64,000 nucleotides of DNA from JALOLG01 sp035557475 (GTDB taxonomy: Bacteria > Actinomycetota > Acidimicrobiia > Acidimicrobiales > Ilumatobacteraceae). Below, one piece after another: positions 24,303-33,379 of this stretch. How positions within the stretch are numbered: the first letter of the stretch is position 1; every line of letters begins with the position of its first letter. The position numbers and the translations under genes were made by a program. The stretch is from the NCBI GenBank assembly GCA_035557475.1, contig DATMDV010000113.1, forward strand, positions 1-64,000, read 5' to 3'. The notes under the pieces were generated by a model. That model made no database searches, had not been told where the DNA came from, and worked only from the letters and a program-made list of their open reading frames with translations.

Positions 24303-25637
24303 CTACCGACGCTCGTTGAGGTGATGCTTCGCGATGAACTTGGCGACGTTGCGTCCGAGATCGAGTCCGGCGTCCGTCGCGTAACGGAAATGCCATCCGA
24401 GCTTCACCCGGGAGTCGGCGCACTCGGCGGCGGCGTCTCGGAAGCTCGCGAACGAGCGTGACGGCATGTCAGGCGGGGCGGTTGTCGTGTCCATCGTGAA
24501 GGCGGTGTGGCGTCCGAACGCTCGGCGCAGGATCTCGAAGGAGCTGCTGCAGACGGCGCTGTGTGTCGAGACGTACTCCGGGAACGGCGGGGTGATCCGC
24601 AACGGCTCCCACGTCGCATCGGGCTCGGTGTTCGGATTGCCGTCGTCGGCCGCGGCGCGGATCGCCGTGTACGGACGCCAGTGATTGGCCGAGAACTTCG
24701 AGTCCCACGTGGCGACGTACGTGTCGAACATGCTCATGTTCAGCAGCGCGAACAGCCGCGCCGCGTCCGCGAGTCGCATGTGGTGCTCGGTCACGAGGTT
24801 CCTCGCCAACCGGTTCATCGATCCTTCGGTGAACTCCATCCACCACACCGCATAGCCAGTCTGGTCAGGTGTGCGGGAGTCACTGTCAGCATGTCCCTGC
24901 TCCATGACCTCGGTGAAGGCCGTCGCGTATGCCCGGCTGTCCAGCGCTGGGGGTGGAGGCGGGCGGAACTGATCGCCAGTACCGAGCCCGAACGGTGTGG
25001 CGAAACGGAACCCAGGCTGTAGCACGAAACCGTTCCAGGGAGGCGTGGTCTGGTAGGCACCGGGACCCGACTCGAACGCATACGTGCCCTCGATGTCGAA
25101 GCCGTCGCCGTCTCGCAGCGCGAGGATCGCCGCCGCGCTCTCGGCGCCGACCTCGAGGCCACGCCTCATTCCAGGCCCGTGCGGGACCCGATCGAGCCAG
25201 GTCGCGATCTCCTCGTCCAGTTTGTCCTGGGCGCCGGGGTACTGCGACAGGAGCACGTCGTACGCGGCTCGTGCCGCGGCGGCGACCGGGTCGGCCGACT
25301 GCGCCCGGCCCTTGTAGGCATACTGGCGATACGTCCGCGTCACGGCGTTCAGCGCGTCGTGGATGGCGATGTGCATCATGGAGAACGCGCGCACGCCCTT
25401 GAACGTTTGGAACTCATCTTCGGCAAATGCGAGTTCGTAGGCGAGCTGGTTCCACGAAACGACGAGTGCACCATCGTTCGACGTGTCTGGGATGTCATGG
25501 ACTGCAACGCGTGGGCCGTGGTCCGGCGAATCGTTTCCGGCCGCGGGCTGGGCGGCGAGCAGCGCGATCGAGACCACCACAGTCGGCACCACCAAGTTGC
25601 GCGCCCGCATGAGCCGCGATCGCCACTGAAATCTCAT
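24303..25637 (-). CDS. Secreted vanadium-dependent haloperoxidase (PAP2-fold)
   Basis: 444 residues with a signal peptide (VVVSIALLAAQPAAG). The vanadate-pocket motifs of the chloroperoxidase/acid phosphatase superfamily are recognisable: KFSANHWRPYTAIR (Lys and Arg), YVSTHSAVCSSS (the Ser and His of the P-S-x-H region) and RVKLGWHFRYATDAG (Arg-x5-His, the axial vanadate ligand). Such enzymes oxidise halides with hydrogen peroxide, or act as phosphatases. The middle has a Phe/Gly-rich PPPPPALDSRAY region common in bacterial members. Downstream of a LuxR-type regulator on the same strand, 84 nt apart. Confidence 0.85.
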   Translation of the reverse strand: MRFQWRSRLMRARNLVVPTVVVSIALLAAQPAAGNDSPDHGPRVAVHDIPDTSNDGALVVSWNQLAYELAFAEDEFQTFKGVRAFSMMHIAIHDALNAVTRTYRQYAYKGRAQSADPVAAAARAAYDVLLSQYPGAQDKLDEEIATWLDRVPHGPGMRRGLEVGAESAAAILALRDGDGFDIEGTYAFESGPGAYQTTPPWNGFVLQPGFRFATPFGLGTGDQFRPPPPPALDSRAYATAFTEVMEQGHADSDSRTPDQTGYAVWWMEFTEGSMNRLARNLVTEHHMRLADAARLFALLNMSMFDTYVATWDSKFSANHWRPYTAIRAAADDGNPNTEPDATWEPLRITPPFPEYVSTHSAVCSSSFEILRRAFGRHTAFTMDTTTAPPDMPSRSFASFRDAAAECADSRVKLGWHFRYATDAGLDLGRNVAKFIAKHHLNERR

Positions 25638-25720
25638 GCGTCGATGATCGGACGAGCACGAGTCGTAAGCATGAGGCAGGCGACCTATTTGTCGTCCCGA
25701 GCTGTCGCGTCCAGGGAGAG

Positions 25721-27370
25721 TCAGGGGTTCGGCGGTGCGGTGGTGGGCTGCGTCGCCGCGTACGCGACGACTTCTGCCCGGTTTCGTAAGCCCAACTTGG
25801 CCAGAATGTGGCTGACGTGGTTGGCGGCCGTCTTGCGGCTGATGTAGAGGCGGCCGGCGATCTCGGGGTTGGTGAGGCCGAGCGCGACGAGGTTGAACAC
25901 GTCGTGTTCGCGTTCGGTGAGGATCCCGACGTTTTTCGCTCCGGTTCGCGCCGGCGCGCCGAGTTCACGCAGCAGTGACGCGGCCGCGTTGGCGTCTGTT
26001 GCGGCGCCAAGTTGCTCGAACGTCGTGAGCGCTTGTTCTGCCTCGGCAATCGCGAGTTGCCGTCGCGGATGAGAGAGCAGTCGAGCGAGCTCGAGACGCA
26101 CACGGGCTCTTTCGAGGGGCAGGTCGAGTGCCGCGAGCCGGCGCAAGGCGCGCTCGAGCTCTTCGACCGCCTCCTCGATGCGTGATTCGGCAGCGGCGAT
26201 CCGGGCGGCTGTCAGCGCGTCGAGGGCCTGTGCGGGCCCACGGTCTTGGGCCTCGGCGAGGATGTGGAGCCGGTTCGCCGCATCGTGGGCCGCGGGGAGG
26301 TCGCCGTCGGCGATGTGGGCTTCGACGAGCATCGAGAGCGCGACAGCTGTCTCGATGTGGTGCTCACCGAGCATCTTGGCCCGGCGGGCGAGGATGCCGG
26401 CCGCGACGGCAGGCTCGCCGCGCGCCATACACAGGGCTGCGGCGGCGAGCGCCACGTCGCGGGTGCCGTCCATGCGGGCGAGCAGCGCTTCTGCCTCCTC
26501 GAGCCGGCCTTGGCGGACGCGGAGATCCGCAAGCTGGGCGAGGGCGTCCATCCGCGGCCCGGGGCCGGCGTCTGCGGACATCTGCAGTGCGGCTTGCAGC
26601 TGATCCTCGGCAGCCGTCCAGTGCCCGGCAGTGACGAGAACACCGCCGTAGTGCGTCCGACAGCGGGCGTAAAGGAACGGGCAGCCGTACGTGCGCATGA
26701 ACTCATCGGCCACTCGGCACCATTGGTTGGCGCGGTCGAGATCGCCGGCGAGGTGGCAGGCGAAGAGCATGCTGCACGAGGTGAACACCACGGTGTCGAG
26801 CCGCCGGTATTCGCCGCCAAGGGTTCCGGCCAGCGCCTCGTCGAGCATCGCCAGCCCATCGTCGATTTGCCCCTCGATGACCAGGGCGCGCCCCAGGTCG
26901 CTCAGCGCCACGAGCTCGAGATCGATGTCGTGAGACCGCTGCGCGAACTCGAGGGCCTGGCTGGTCAGCGCGCGGGATCGGGCAGCGTCCGGCGACATGT
27001 ATCCCTGCATGAGCCAGAGCCACCCCTGGAGGGGATTCGGGTCGGTATCACGGAGCACGCGTTCGGCACGGGCCAGCCATCCGCGCGCTGCTGCATCGTT
27101 CCCGAGATTGATGAGGTAGGCGATGCACAGGTCGATTGCCGCTCGCCCGGCCCGCACGAGGTCGCCGCTCTCGCGGAACCGCACCCAGGCGCGTTCGCGG
27201 TAGCGGACGCTGGCGGAGGCGTCGCACAGCCACCAGCAAGCATCGGCGAGCCCCTCCAAGGCCTCGGACGTTTCGCGCTCGACGAGCGCGTCCTGGAACG
27301 CCGAACGCGCGTCCGCCCACTTCCCCTGCTCGAGCGCTGTGCGCCCGGCGGCGAGGTGATCGCGGATCAA
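25721..27370 (-). CDS. LuxR-type regulator with TPR-like repeats
   Basis: 549 residues. Most of the chain (residues ~1-465) is Ala/Glu-rich helical repeats of TPR type, with signs such as ALEGLADACWWL, LAELADLRVRQGRLEEAEALLARM and AARIAAAESRIEEAVEELERAL. The last ~65 residues are a LuxR helix-turn-helix: LTEREHDVFNLVALGLTNPEIAGRLYISRKTAANHVSHILAKLGLRNRAEVV, split here only by convention. No ATPase (STAND) or response-regulator domain is present, so the input is unclear; TPRs suggest a protein or peptide partner. It starts 4 nt after the oxidoreductase gene, so the two share a transcript. Confidence 0.86.
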   Translation of the reverse strand: MIRDHLAAGRTALEQGKWADARSAFQDALVERETSEALEGLADACWWLCDASASVRYRERAWVRFRESGDLVRAGRAAIDLCIAYLINLGNDAAARGWLARAERVLRDTDPNPLQGWLWLMQGYMSPDAARSRALTSQALEFAQRSHDIDLELVALSDLGRALVIEGQIDDGLAMLDEALAGTLGGEYRRLDTVVFTSCSMLFACHLAGDLDRANQWCRVADEFMRTYGCPFLYARCRTHYGGVLVTAGHWTAAEDQLQAALQMSADAGPGPRMDALAQLADLRVRQGRLEEAEALLARMDGTRDVALAAAALCMARGEPAVAAGILARRAKMLGEHHIETAVALSMLVEAHIADGDLPAAHDAANRLHILAEAQDRGPAQALDALTAARIAAAESRIEEAVEELERALRRLAALDLPLERARVRLELARLLSHPRRQLAIAEAEQALTTFEQLGAATDANAAASLLRELGAPARTGAKNVGILTEREHDVFNLVALGLTNPEIAGRLYISRKTAANHVSHILAKLGLRNRAEVVAYAATQPTTAPPNP

Positions 27371-27374
27371 CTGA

Positions 27375-28250
27375 TCATTCCCGCGCCAGCTCGGTGAGGT
27401 GGTCGATGCTCCGGAAGATGTCGTCGATCGGGACGGCGTGGTAGCGACGCTCGGTCGGGACGTCGAGGCCCGGGAGCACGATCAAGCGGTCGACGCCGAG
27501 CGCGCGGTAGCCGTCGACAAGCTCGCGGTCGAGCCGGTTGCTGGGCGAGATGACGGTGAAGTCGAACGGTCCGAGCGACGCCGGTCGCTCGAGCTCGTTC
27601 AGGTCACGGTCGAGCGCGTCGCGTGCCGCTCGGGTGGCGTCGAGATCGAAGTCGGCGGGGAGCCAGCCCCGCGCGCTCGTGATCGCCCGGCGCCGGGCCA
27701 ACGCGCTGTTGCCGCCGATCATGATCGGTGGGCCGCCGGGTTGCACGGGGCGGGGATTGGCGTCGACGCCGGCGAACTCGACGTGCCGGCCGTGGAACTC
27801 GGGAGTCTCCATCGTCCAGAGCGCGCGCATCGCTTCGAGATATTCGTCGGTGCGGGTGGCGCGCTCGTCGAGCGGAACGCCCAACGCCGCGAACTCGGCG
27901 GGGAGATAACCGACGCCGACGCCGACCATCAACCGCCCGCCCGCGATCAGATCCACGCTCGCCAGTTGCTTGGCGAGCATCACAGGCTGGTGCAGCGGCA
28001 GCTCCAGAATGCCGGTCGCGACGGTGATCGACGTCGTGTGCGCCGCCGCCAGCGCGAGTGCGACGATCGCGTCGAGGAACGGGATCTCAGGTGCGATCGG
28101 GTAGTCGGGCGGCTGCGGGCTGGGGAGCACGATGTGCTCGCCCGCCCACAGCGAATCGAGTCCGCCGGCCTCGGCGTACTGCGCGACTCGCACCAGCGAG
28201 TCGGGATCCGCGCATGTCCCGTAGTTGATCGCGTAGAGCCCGAACTTCAT
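27375..28250 (-). CDS. LLM-class F420-dependent oxidoreductase (TIGR03619-like)
   Basis: 291 residues of luciferase-like fold. The start MKFGLYAINYGTCADPDSL, the TGILELPLHQPVMLAKQLA strand-loop, GRLMVGVGVGYLPAEF and GPPIMIGGNSALARRRA are classic for F420-dependent members of this family. Substrate unknown. It heads a set with the LuxR/TPR regulator and possibly the haloperoxidase on the same strand, which may hint at a shared oxidative response; this is inference. Divergent from the FAD oxidoreductase gene. Confidence 0.88.
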   Translation of the reverse strand: MKFGLYAINYGTCADPDSLVRVAQYAEAGGLDSLWAGEHIVLPSPQPPDYPIAPEIPFLDAIVALALAAAHTTSITVATGILELPLHQPVMLAKQLASVDLIAGGRLMVGVGVGYLPAEFAALGVPLDERATRTDEYLEAMRALWTMETPEFHGRHVEFAGVDANPRPVQPGGPPIMIGGNSALARRRAITSARGWLPADFDLDATRAARDALDRDLNELERPASLGPFDFTVISPSNRLDRELVDGYRALGVDRLIVLPGLDVPTERRYHAVPIDDIFRSIDHLTELARE

Positions 28251-28378
28251 CCACGCAACGTAGTTTCGCTGCTGCGGCGCGGTGGCAGCCGCGTCTCGAT
28301 GCCGCGATCCGGCAGACGCGCGGCAGGACCGGATCGGGCAGACTCGTACACGGTCACCACACCACGGAGGAGCGGATC

Positions 28379-29812
28379 GTGAAGCGTCAACAGGGTGCGT
28401 CTGTCGACGAGCCGGCCCGCTCGACCCCCGTGTACGGCAGCTGCGATGTGCTGGTCATCGGAGGCGGGCCGGCCGGCACGGCCGCCGCCGTTGCCGCCGG
28501 CCGCCTCGGGGCCGACACGGTGCTGGTGGAGCGATACAACCACCTCGGCGGCCTGTCGACCGGAGGACTGGTGTCGTGGATCGATCGGATGACCGACTGG
28601 GATGGGAACCTCCTCGTGGCCGGCGTCGGCGCCGAGCTCATCGACCGGTGCGGTCCAGACGCAACTCTCGGACCGAGTCCAGAGATCTGGGGCTCGAAGA
28701 ACGCCGTCGAAGCTGCCTATTGGCGCGTCCGAACAGCTGCTTTGCGCGACACGGTGCAGTGGTCGCCAACCGTGGATCCCGAGGTACTGAAACTCGTCAC
28801 CAACGACATCGTCCGCGAGTCGAACGTGCACACGCTCATGCATTGTTGGGTGGTGGCCGCGATCACGCGCGAGAACACCGTCGAGGGCGTGATCTTCGAG
28901 AGCAAGCAAGGACGGTTCGCGCTCACGGCGCCGGTCGTCATCGACTGCACCGGTGACGGGGACGTGTTCGCGCTGGCGGGCGCTCGGTTCGACGACGACT
29001 TCGACGGCGAAAGCGCACACGCCCGCCTCACCACCAGCTTTCGCTTCGGCAACGTCGACATGCGTCGCTATCTGGATTTCCGGATGCTGCGTCAGACCGA
29101 GTTCACCGAGACCATGCAGCGCGCGTCACGCGAGGGCATCTCGCTGCTCGCGCACCCGACGCCGTACGACTCGGTCGCCCTCTTCCTCACGCCGAAGATG
29201 TCGGGCTACTCGGCGCTCGACGTCGCCGATCTCACCGAGGTGGAGTTCATCTCGCGCGACGTCGCTCGTAAGGGCTTGACGTTCTTTCGCGAGAACGTGC
29301 CCGGATTCGAGCGCGCGTGGATTCTCGACACCGCCTCACAGGTGGGCACCCGGCACGCCAGGCGCCTCGTCGGTGCAGAGCGGATCACGATCGACCACTG
29401 GCGCGACGACGGGGGCTACTCCGACAGCATCGGCCTGTGTCCCGGGCTGACGCCGACGTTTCCGACGCTCCAGATTCCGTATCGCAGCCTGCTCCCCGCG
29501 AGCACGAACGGTCTGCTGGCCGCAGGTCGCAACCTGTCGGCCGACACCAAGTCACACGCCGCGTTGCGCGAGATCCCGGAGTGTTGGGTGATGGGTGAAG
29601 CGGCCGGAGTGGCGGCCACGCTCGCCGTGGACAGCGGCGTCGCTGTGCGCGACGTCGACGTTCGCGCGCTGCAGGCACAGCTCGTGAAACAAGGAGGCAT
29701 CGTCGACCGGCCGACGCCGAGAAGCGAACGCGACGGGAGTCTCGGTCCCGACGTCGGACTCGAAGAGTCGATCCACTGGCAAGCCGTCAACGAGGCACGC
29801 GCGTTCGACTAA
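28379..29812 (+). CDS. FAD-dependent oxidoreductase (FAD_oxidored family)
   Basis: 477 residues, GTG start. The Rossmann FAD site is near residue 23 (CDVLVIGGGPAGTAAAVAAG), with VLVERYNHLGGLSTGGL and the family hallmark VVIDCTGDGDVFALAGARFD; the end has GLLAAGRNLSADTKSHAALREIPECWVMGEAAGVAA. Such Pfam12831 proteins oxidise small molecules with an unknown physiological partner. No transmembrane part. Stands as a single gene between divergent and tandem neighbours. Function in this organism is not predictable. Confidence 0.85.
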   Translation: MKRQQGASVDEPARSTPVYGSCDVLVIGGGPAGTAAAVAAGRLGADTVLVERYNHLGGLSTGGLVSWIDRMTDWDGNLLVAGVGAELIDRCGPDATLGPSPEIWGSKNAVEAAYWRVRTAALRDTVQWSPTVDPEVLKLVTNDIVRESNVHTLMHCWVVAAITRENTVEGVIFESKQGRFALTAPVVIDCTGDGDVFALAGARFDDDFDGESAHARLTTSFRFGNVDMRRYLDFRMLRQTEFTETMQRASREGISLLAHPTPYDSVALFLTPKMSGYSALDVADLTEVEFISRDVARKGLTFFRENVPGFERAWILDTASQVGTRHARRLVGAERITIDHWRDDGGYSDSIGLCPGLTPTFPTLQIPYRSLLPASTNGLLAAGRNLSADTKSHAALREIPECWVMGEAAGVAATLAVDSGVAVRDVDVRALQAQLVKQGGIVDRPTPRSERDGSLGPDVGLEESIHWQAVNEARAFD

Positions 29813-29940
29813 AGCGCGGCGATGCCGGACAGCTCGGACTCGCGGCCGACGCCGTCCATGTCGATCCGTCGAACTTTCAGAAATTCCTCAAGAAGGCGAG
29901 ACGACGTGCCGATGAACCGTTGGGCGTGCCTGGAGCACAA

Positions 29941-31647
29941 GTGTCACAGCCATCGAATTCCGCCGCCGCGCCGCTTGGTCGCACGCGCCGTCCCATCTTC
30001 CTCGTAATCGCTGCAATCGTCGCAGTCATTGCTTCAGCGGTCGCGTTCCCCCGCGATGGCGTGGATGCCGCACCGCTCAACTCCGCCGGGTGGACGACGA
30101 ACGCCACGGCCAGTCCGACCAGTGTTCGACGGGGTGCCACGGCAACCGTGTCGATCACGGTGAAGTCGTCCACGACGCGTCGAGGACTCGTCGACGTCGA
30201 GATCTACGGCCCGAGCGGCCAGGTCTTCCAGCAGTTCTGGGACAACCAGGCGTTCACCAAGAACGTGTCCCGCACGTTCACCGCCCAGTGGAACGTCCCG
30301 ACGAGCCAAGCACTCGGGACGCGCACGATCAAGGTCGGCATGTTCAGCCCCGGTTGGGGCTCGTTCCAGCATTGGAACGACTCCGCTGGCGCGCTCACCG
30401 TGACGGCCGCGGCCACGACGACGACCACCGCGCCGACCACCACATCGACGGTGCCGGCGACCACCACGACGAGGCCGTCGACCACGACCACCACGACCGC
30501 AACGACCACCACGACGACAACTCCGTCGACCACGACCACCACGACGACAATTCCGTCGACGACGACGACCGCGGCGCCGACGACCACGACGACGACCACG
30601 ACGACAATCCCGCCGACGACCACCACGACGATCCCGCCGACCACCACGACCGGTCCGCCGCGGCCACCCGCTCAGCCACCGACGCGTCTCAACTGGGTCG
30701 GCTCGAACTTCTTCGCCACCGGGGTCAACGTGCCGTGGATGACGTGGCCGTTCGCGCCCGGCCACGGCGATTTCGGAGGCGGCAACTCCGACGGTGTGGT
30801 GGCCCGCCGGGCCGAGATCGCCGTCGGCTTCGCCAAGCTGCAGGCGTCAGGGACCCACGTCGTTCGGTGGTGGGCGTTCCAGGGCGATGCGTGGCAGATC
30901 AACCGTGACGCGAACGGGTGGCCCACGTCGCTGAACCCGGCCATCTACGCCGACTTCGACGCCGCCATGAGTCTCGCCAACCAGTACGACCTGTACTACA
31001 ACTTCGTCCTCTTCGGCGGCCCCAACCAGTTCCCGTCGACATGGCGCACCAACGCCGCGCAGCGGGCCCAGCTCGCAACCGTGCTGGCACCCCTGTTCGC
31101 CCGGTACAAGGACAATCCCCGCCTGATGTCGTGGGAGATCTTCAACGAACCCGAGTGGGAGATCTGGAACAGCGGTGGCGTCGTCACCGAAGCCCACGTG
31201 AAGGCGATGGCCGTCGAGATCATCAAGTCGATCCGCCTCAACGCCCCCAGGACTCTGGTGACAGTCGGCCAGGCCCTCGTGGGCGGGTTCAACTCGAACC
31301 AGCGGGCGATCGCGATGTGGACCGATGTCGACCTCGACTTCTACTCACCGCACTGGTACAGCCCGCACACGTCACCGTTCTCGATCTGTGCGATGTGCAC
31401 TACGGCGCCTGACCTCCAGGCCCTGTACAACACGTCCAAGCCGATCGTGATCGGTGAGTTCGACCAAGGGCTCGAGTCCACCAGCGCCAACACCGCTCGA
31501 CTGAACCAGTGGTACAGCAAGAACTACGCCGGCGCATGGGGCTGGTCGCTGTTCCACGAGAACACGAACGACCGGATTCCGACCGACTTCGTGGCGTTGA
31601 CGAACTTCAACTCCCAACACTCCGACATCGGTCCGAGAACTCCATAG
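29941..31647 (+). CDS. Secreted glycoside hydrolase (GH5-like) with CBM-like domain
   Basis: About 568 residues. A signal anchor (RRPIFLVIAAIVAVIASAVA) precedes an N-terminal beta domain (YGPSGQVFQQFWDNQAF, MFSPGWGSFQHWNDSAG) resembling the carbohydrate-binding module of actinobacterial cellulases. A nearly pure Thr/Pro stalk of ~85 residues follows. The C-terminal TIM barrel has WEIFNEPEWEIW (Asn-Glu, acid/base) and IVIGEFDQG (nucleophile Glu), as in clan GH-A mannanases and cellulases. I chose GTG 29941 (GGAG 6 nt upstream) over TTG 29920. The polysaccharide target is unknown. A terminator follows. Confidence 0.82.
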   Translation: MSQPSNSAAAPLGRTRRPIFLVIAAIVAVIASAVAFPRDGVDAAPLNSAGWTTNATASPTSVRRGATATVSITVKSSTTRRGLVDVEIYGPSGQVFQQFWDNQAFTKNVSRTFTAQWNVPTSQALGTRTIKVGMFSPGWGSFQHWNDSAGALTVTAAATTTTTAPTTTSTVPATTTTRPSTTTTTTATTTTTTTPSTTTTTTTIPSTTTTAAPTTTTTTTTTIPPTTTTTIPPTTTTGPPRPPAQPPTRLNWVGSNFFATGVNVPWMTWPFAPGHGDFGGGNSDGVVARRAEIAVGFAKLQASGTHVVRWWAFQGDAWQINRDANGWPTSLNPAIYADFDAAMSLANQYDLYYNFVLFGGPNQFPSTWRTNAAQRAQLATVLAPLFARYKDNPRLMSWEIFNEPEWEIWNSGGVVTEAHVKAMAVEIIKSIRLNAPRTLVTVGQALVGGFNSNQRAIAMWTDVDLDFYSPHWYSPHTSPFSICAMCTTAPDLQALYNTSKPIVIGEFDQGLESTSANTARLNQWYSKNYAGAWGWSLFHENTNDRIPTDFVALTNFNSQHSDIGPRTP

Positions 31648-31670
31648 AGGGCATTGTCACTGTCGCTCGA

Positions 31671-31699
31671 CGCCCGGCCCCCGTTGCGGGGGTCGGGCG
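31671..31699 (+). terminator. Intrinsic-type terminator after the glycosidase
   Basis: A strong GC hairpin: CGCCCGGCCCCC pairs with GGGGGTCGGGCG (one wobble pair) over a 5-nt loop, followed by TTTC. Located 23 nt past the stop. Confidence 0.75.
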
Positions 31700-31817
31700 T
31701 TTCGCGCGCCGGCCGGTTGGCACGTCGTTCGCGGCTCTTCAGGATCTCTTCAGTGGTGTGGCGCACATTGGGCGATGAAGGGACGCACAAGCGGCCCACC
31801 GGGGAAGGGACACCGAG

Positions 31818-32402
31818 ATGCTCGCACTGCACAACCGCCCAGCGACGTCCGAGACGACGCCATCGGCACACAGCGTCCGAGGCCGCAAGCGCTCATTCGT
31901 TGCGCCGCTCACCGGCCTCCTGCTCTCGATCGGGATCGTCACCGCGACCTTCTCGACGGCGAGCGCCGAGATCGGCGTCATCGGTGGAAACGCCCCAACG
32001 ACGTTCACCTATAGCTACACGCCCGAGTCCAAGCAGATCGACGTGTCGTGCAACGGCTACGACGGGTTGATCCAGATCAGGCCATACACGGTGGTGCAGT
32101 CTGGCTTTCTGAACGGCCAGTACGTGAGCTACCGCTACCAGGTCAAGAACCGGGCGACCGGATGGTGGACGCAGTCCACATGGTCGGGTGTGACGCTGGC
32201 GACGGGCAGCGGTCTCAACTACACGTATCCGCTGAACCCGCTCCCGGTGAGCTACTACCGGCCGGGGATCCACGCTGACTGGGAGGTACTCGTCCAGGTC
32301 AGCTACTGGAACGGATCGCAGTGGCTGTACTCGGGTTGGAACCTGCCCACTCATGGGATGAGCCTCGGCGGGAGCTCCAGCAGCGTCCATTGCTACACCT
32401 GA
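31818..32402 (+). CDS. Secreted protein of unknown function
   Basis: 194 residues, strong RBS (GGAAGGGACACCGAG before ATG). The Arg/Lys-rich start is followed by a hydrophobic stretch (APLTGLLLSIGIVTATFSTASA) that should be cut by signal peptidase. The mature part has alternating polar/aromatic beta strands (GQYVSYRYQV, WWTQSTW, YYRPGIHADWEVLVQVSYW) with two Cys (SCNGYDG and near the C-terminus HCYT) that could form a disulphide. It suits a small beta-sandwich, possibly surface or binding, but I know no family. A hairpin follows. Confidence 0.6.
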   Translation: MLALHNRPATSETTPSAHSVRGRKRSFVAPLTGLLLSIGIVTATFSTASAEIGVIGGNAPTTFTYSYTPESKQIDVSCNGYDGLIQIRPYTVVQSGFLNGQYVSYRYQVKNRATGWWTQSTWSGVTLATGSGLNYTYPLNPLPVSYYRPGIHADWEVLVQVSYWNGSQWLYSGWNLPTHGMSLGGSSSSVHCYT

Positions 32403-32429
32403 TCAGCTCTCCGGTCGGAGAATCCAGAC

Positions 32430-32456
32430 AGGGCGGGGTCCACCGGACCCCGCCCT
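32430..32456 (+). terminator. Perfect 12-bp hairpin after the secreted protein
   Basis: AGGGCGGGGTCC and GGACCCCGCCCT form 12 pairs around a 3-nt loop (ACC), 28 nt after the stop; no T-run follows. Confidence 0.65.
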
Positions 32457-32530
32457 CGTCGCGTACCTGACGATCGGTCGAAACCAAGGCAGCTGGGCGC
32501 TCTCGGAATTCACGCCGGTACTCTCTGTGA

Positions 32531-33271
32531 ATGGTGGCGGCGGCGGGCGAGCAGTCCGGCCCGGAGCCGACGAGACTCGCCGAGCCTCGGCCGTCCGTGC
32601 GCTCAGCGGCCGGGGCCGACTTCCGCAACGCCACGTGGCCGCAGCGGTTGGCCTTGGTCGGGGTGGTGTCGTGGATCGCCTACGAATGGGGTCCCGGCAA
32701 CGAGACCGTCACGCCGTGGTTGCTGGCACGGGTGATCGCCCGCAACGATTCGGCGTGGGTCATCCCGCTGGCGGCACTCGTCGGGTTCGGCTTCACCGCT
32801 GCCCAGCAACTGGCTTCGGGCTTCACGGCATTGGCCGGCTTCTCGATGTTCGAGCGCACGTCCAGCGCGGCGTGGACCCGGTTGCGGGGTCAGTCCGGCA
32901 CCGTGCCCGGTGAGTGGTCGCGTCTCGGCTGGGGAGCTCGATCGGCCATCGTGTTCCCGCTCGGCACGACGTCGGTCGCGTTGATCCAGATCATGACCAC
33001 CGGCGAGGTCGGCGTGCGTCGCCATCGCCGTGTCGTCGCGATGAGCGCGATGTTGTGCGCCACGCTGGTCGGGGTGCTCGGAGCCGCGGCCGCCGCCCTC
33101 GCCCTCGTCGGGCGCAACGTGCCGGCCCTCGAAGGCACCACGAACTGGATCCTCCGGGTCCTTGGCAACCCACTCTTCTGGCTGGGACTGATCGTCGTTT
33201 CGGTCGGTTGGCGAAGGTTTCTCACGCTCGGTGGCCGAACCGCCGCCACCAACGAGGGATCGGCAATGTGA
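32531..33271 (+). CDS. Membrane protein of unknown function (four to five helices)
   Basis: 246 residues, ATG 32531. Hydrophobic segments at about 42-60, 78-98, 134-156, 168-190 and 205-222 (for example VVSWIAYEWGPGNETVTPW and IVFPLGTTSVALIQIM). An Arg-rich loop (EVGVRRHRRVVAM) and polar tail. Not recognised. Co-directional with the GGDEF-EAL gene 108 nt downstream, which may simply be a neighbour. Confidence 0.6.
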   Translation: MVAAAGEQSGPEPTRLAEPRPSVRSAAGADFRNATWPQRLALVGVVSWIAYEWGPGNETVTPWLLARVIARNDSAWVIPLAALVGFGFTAAQQLASGFTALAGFSMFERTSSAAWTRLRGQSGTVPGEWSRLGWGARSAIVFPLGTTSVALIQIMTTGEVGVRRHRRVVAMSAMLCATLVGVLGAAAAALALVGRNVPALEGTTNWILRVLGNPLFWLGLIVVSVGWRRFLTLGGRTAATNEGSAM

Positions 33272-33379
33272 CCGGTACGCTGCGAGTGGCGGTGTGAATG
33301 CCCGGGTCAACGGCCAGATCGGCGGTGGATCCCTGGCCGAGTTGCCGTAATTGAGCGGCGCGGGAAGGGCGGTGACCTG

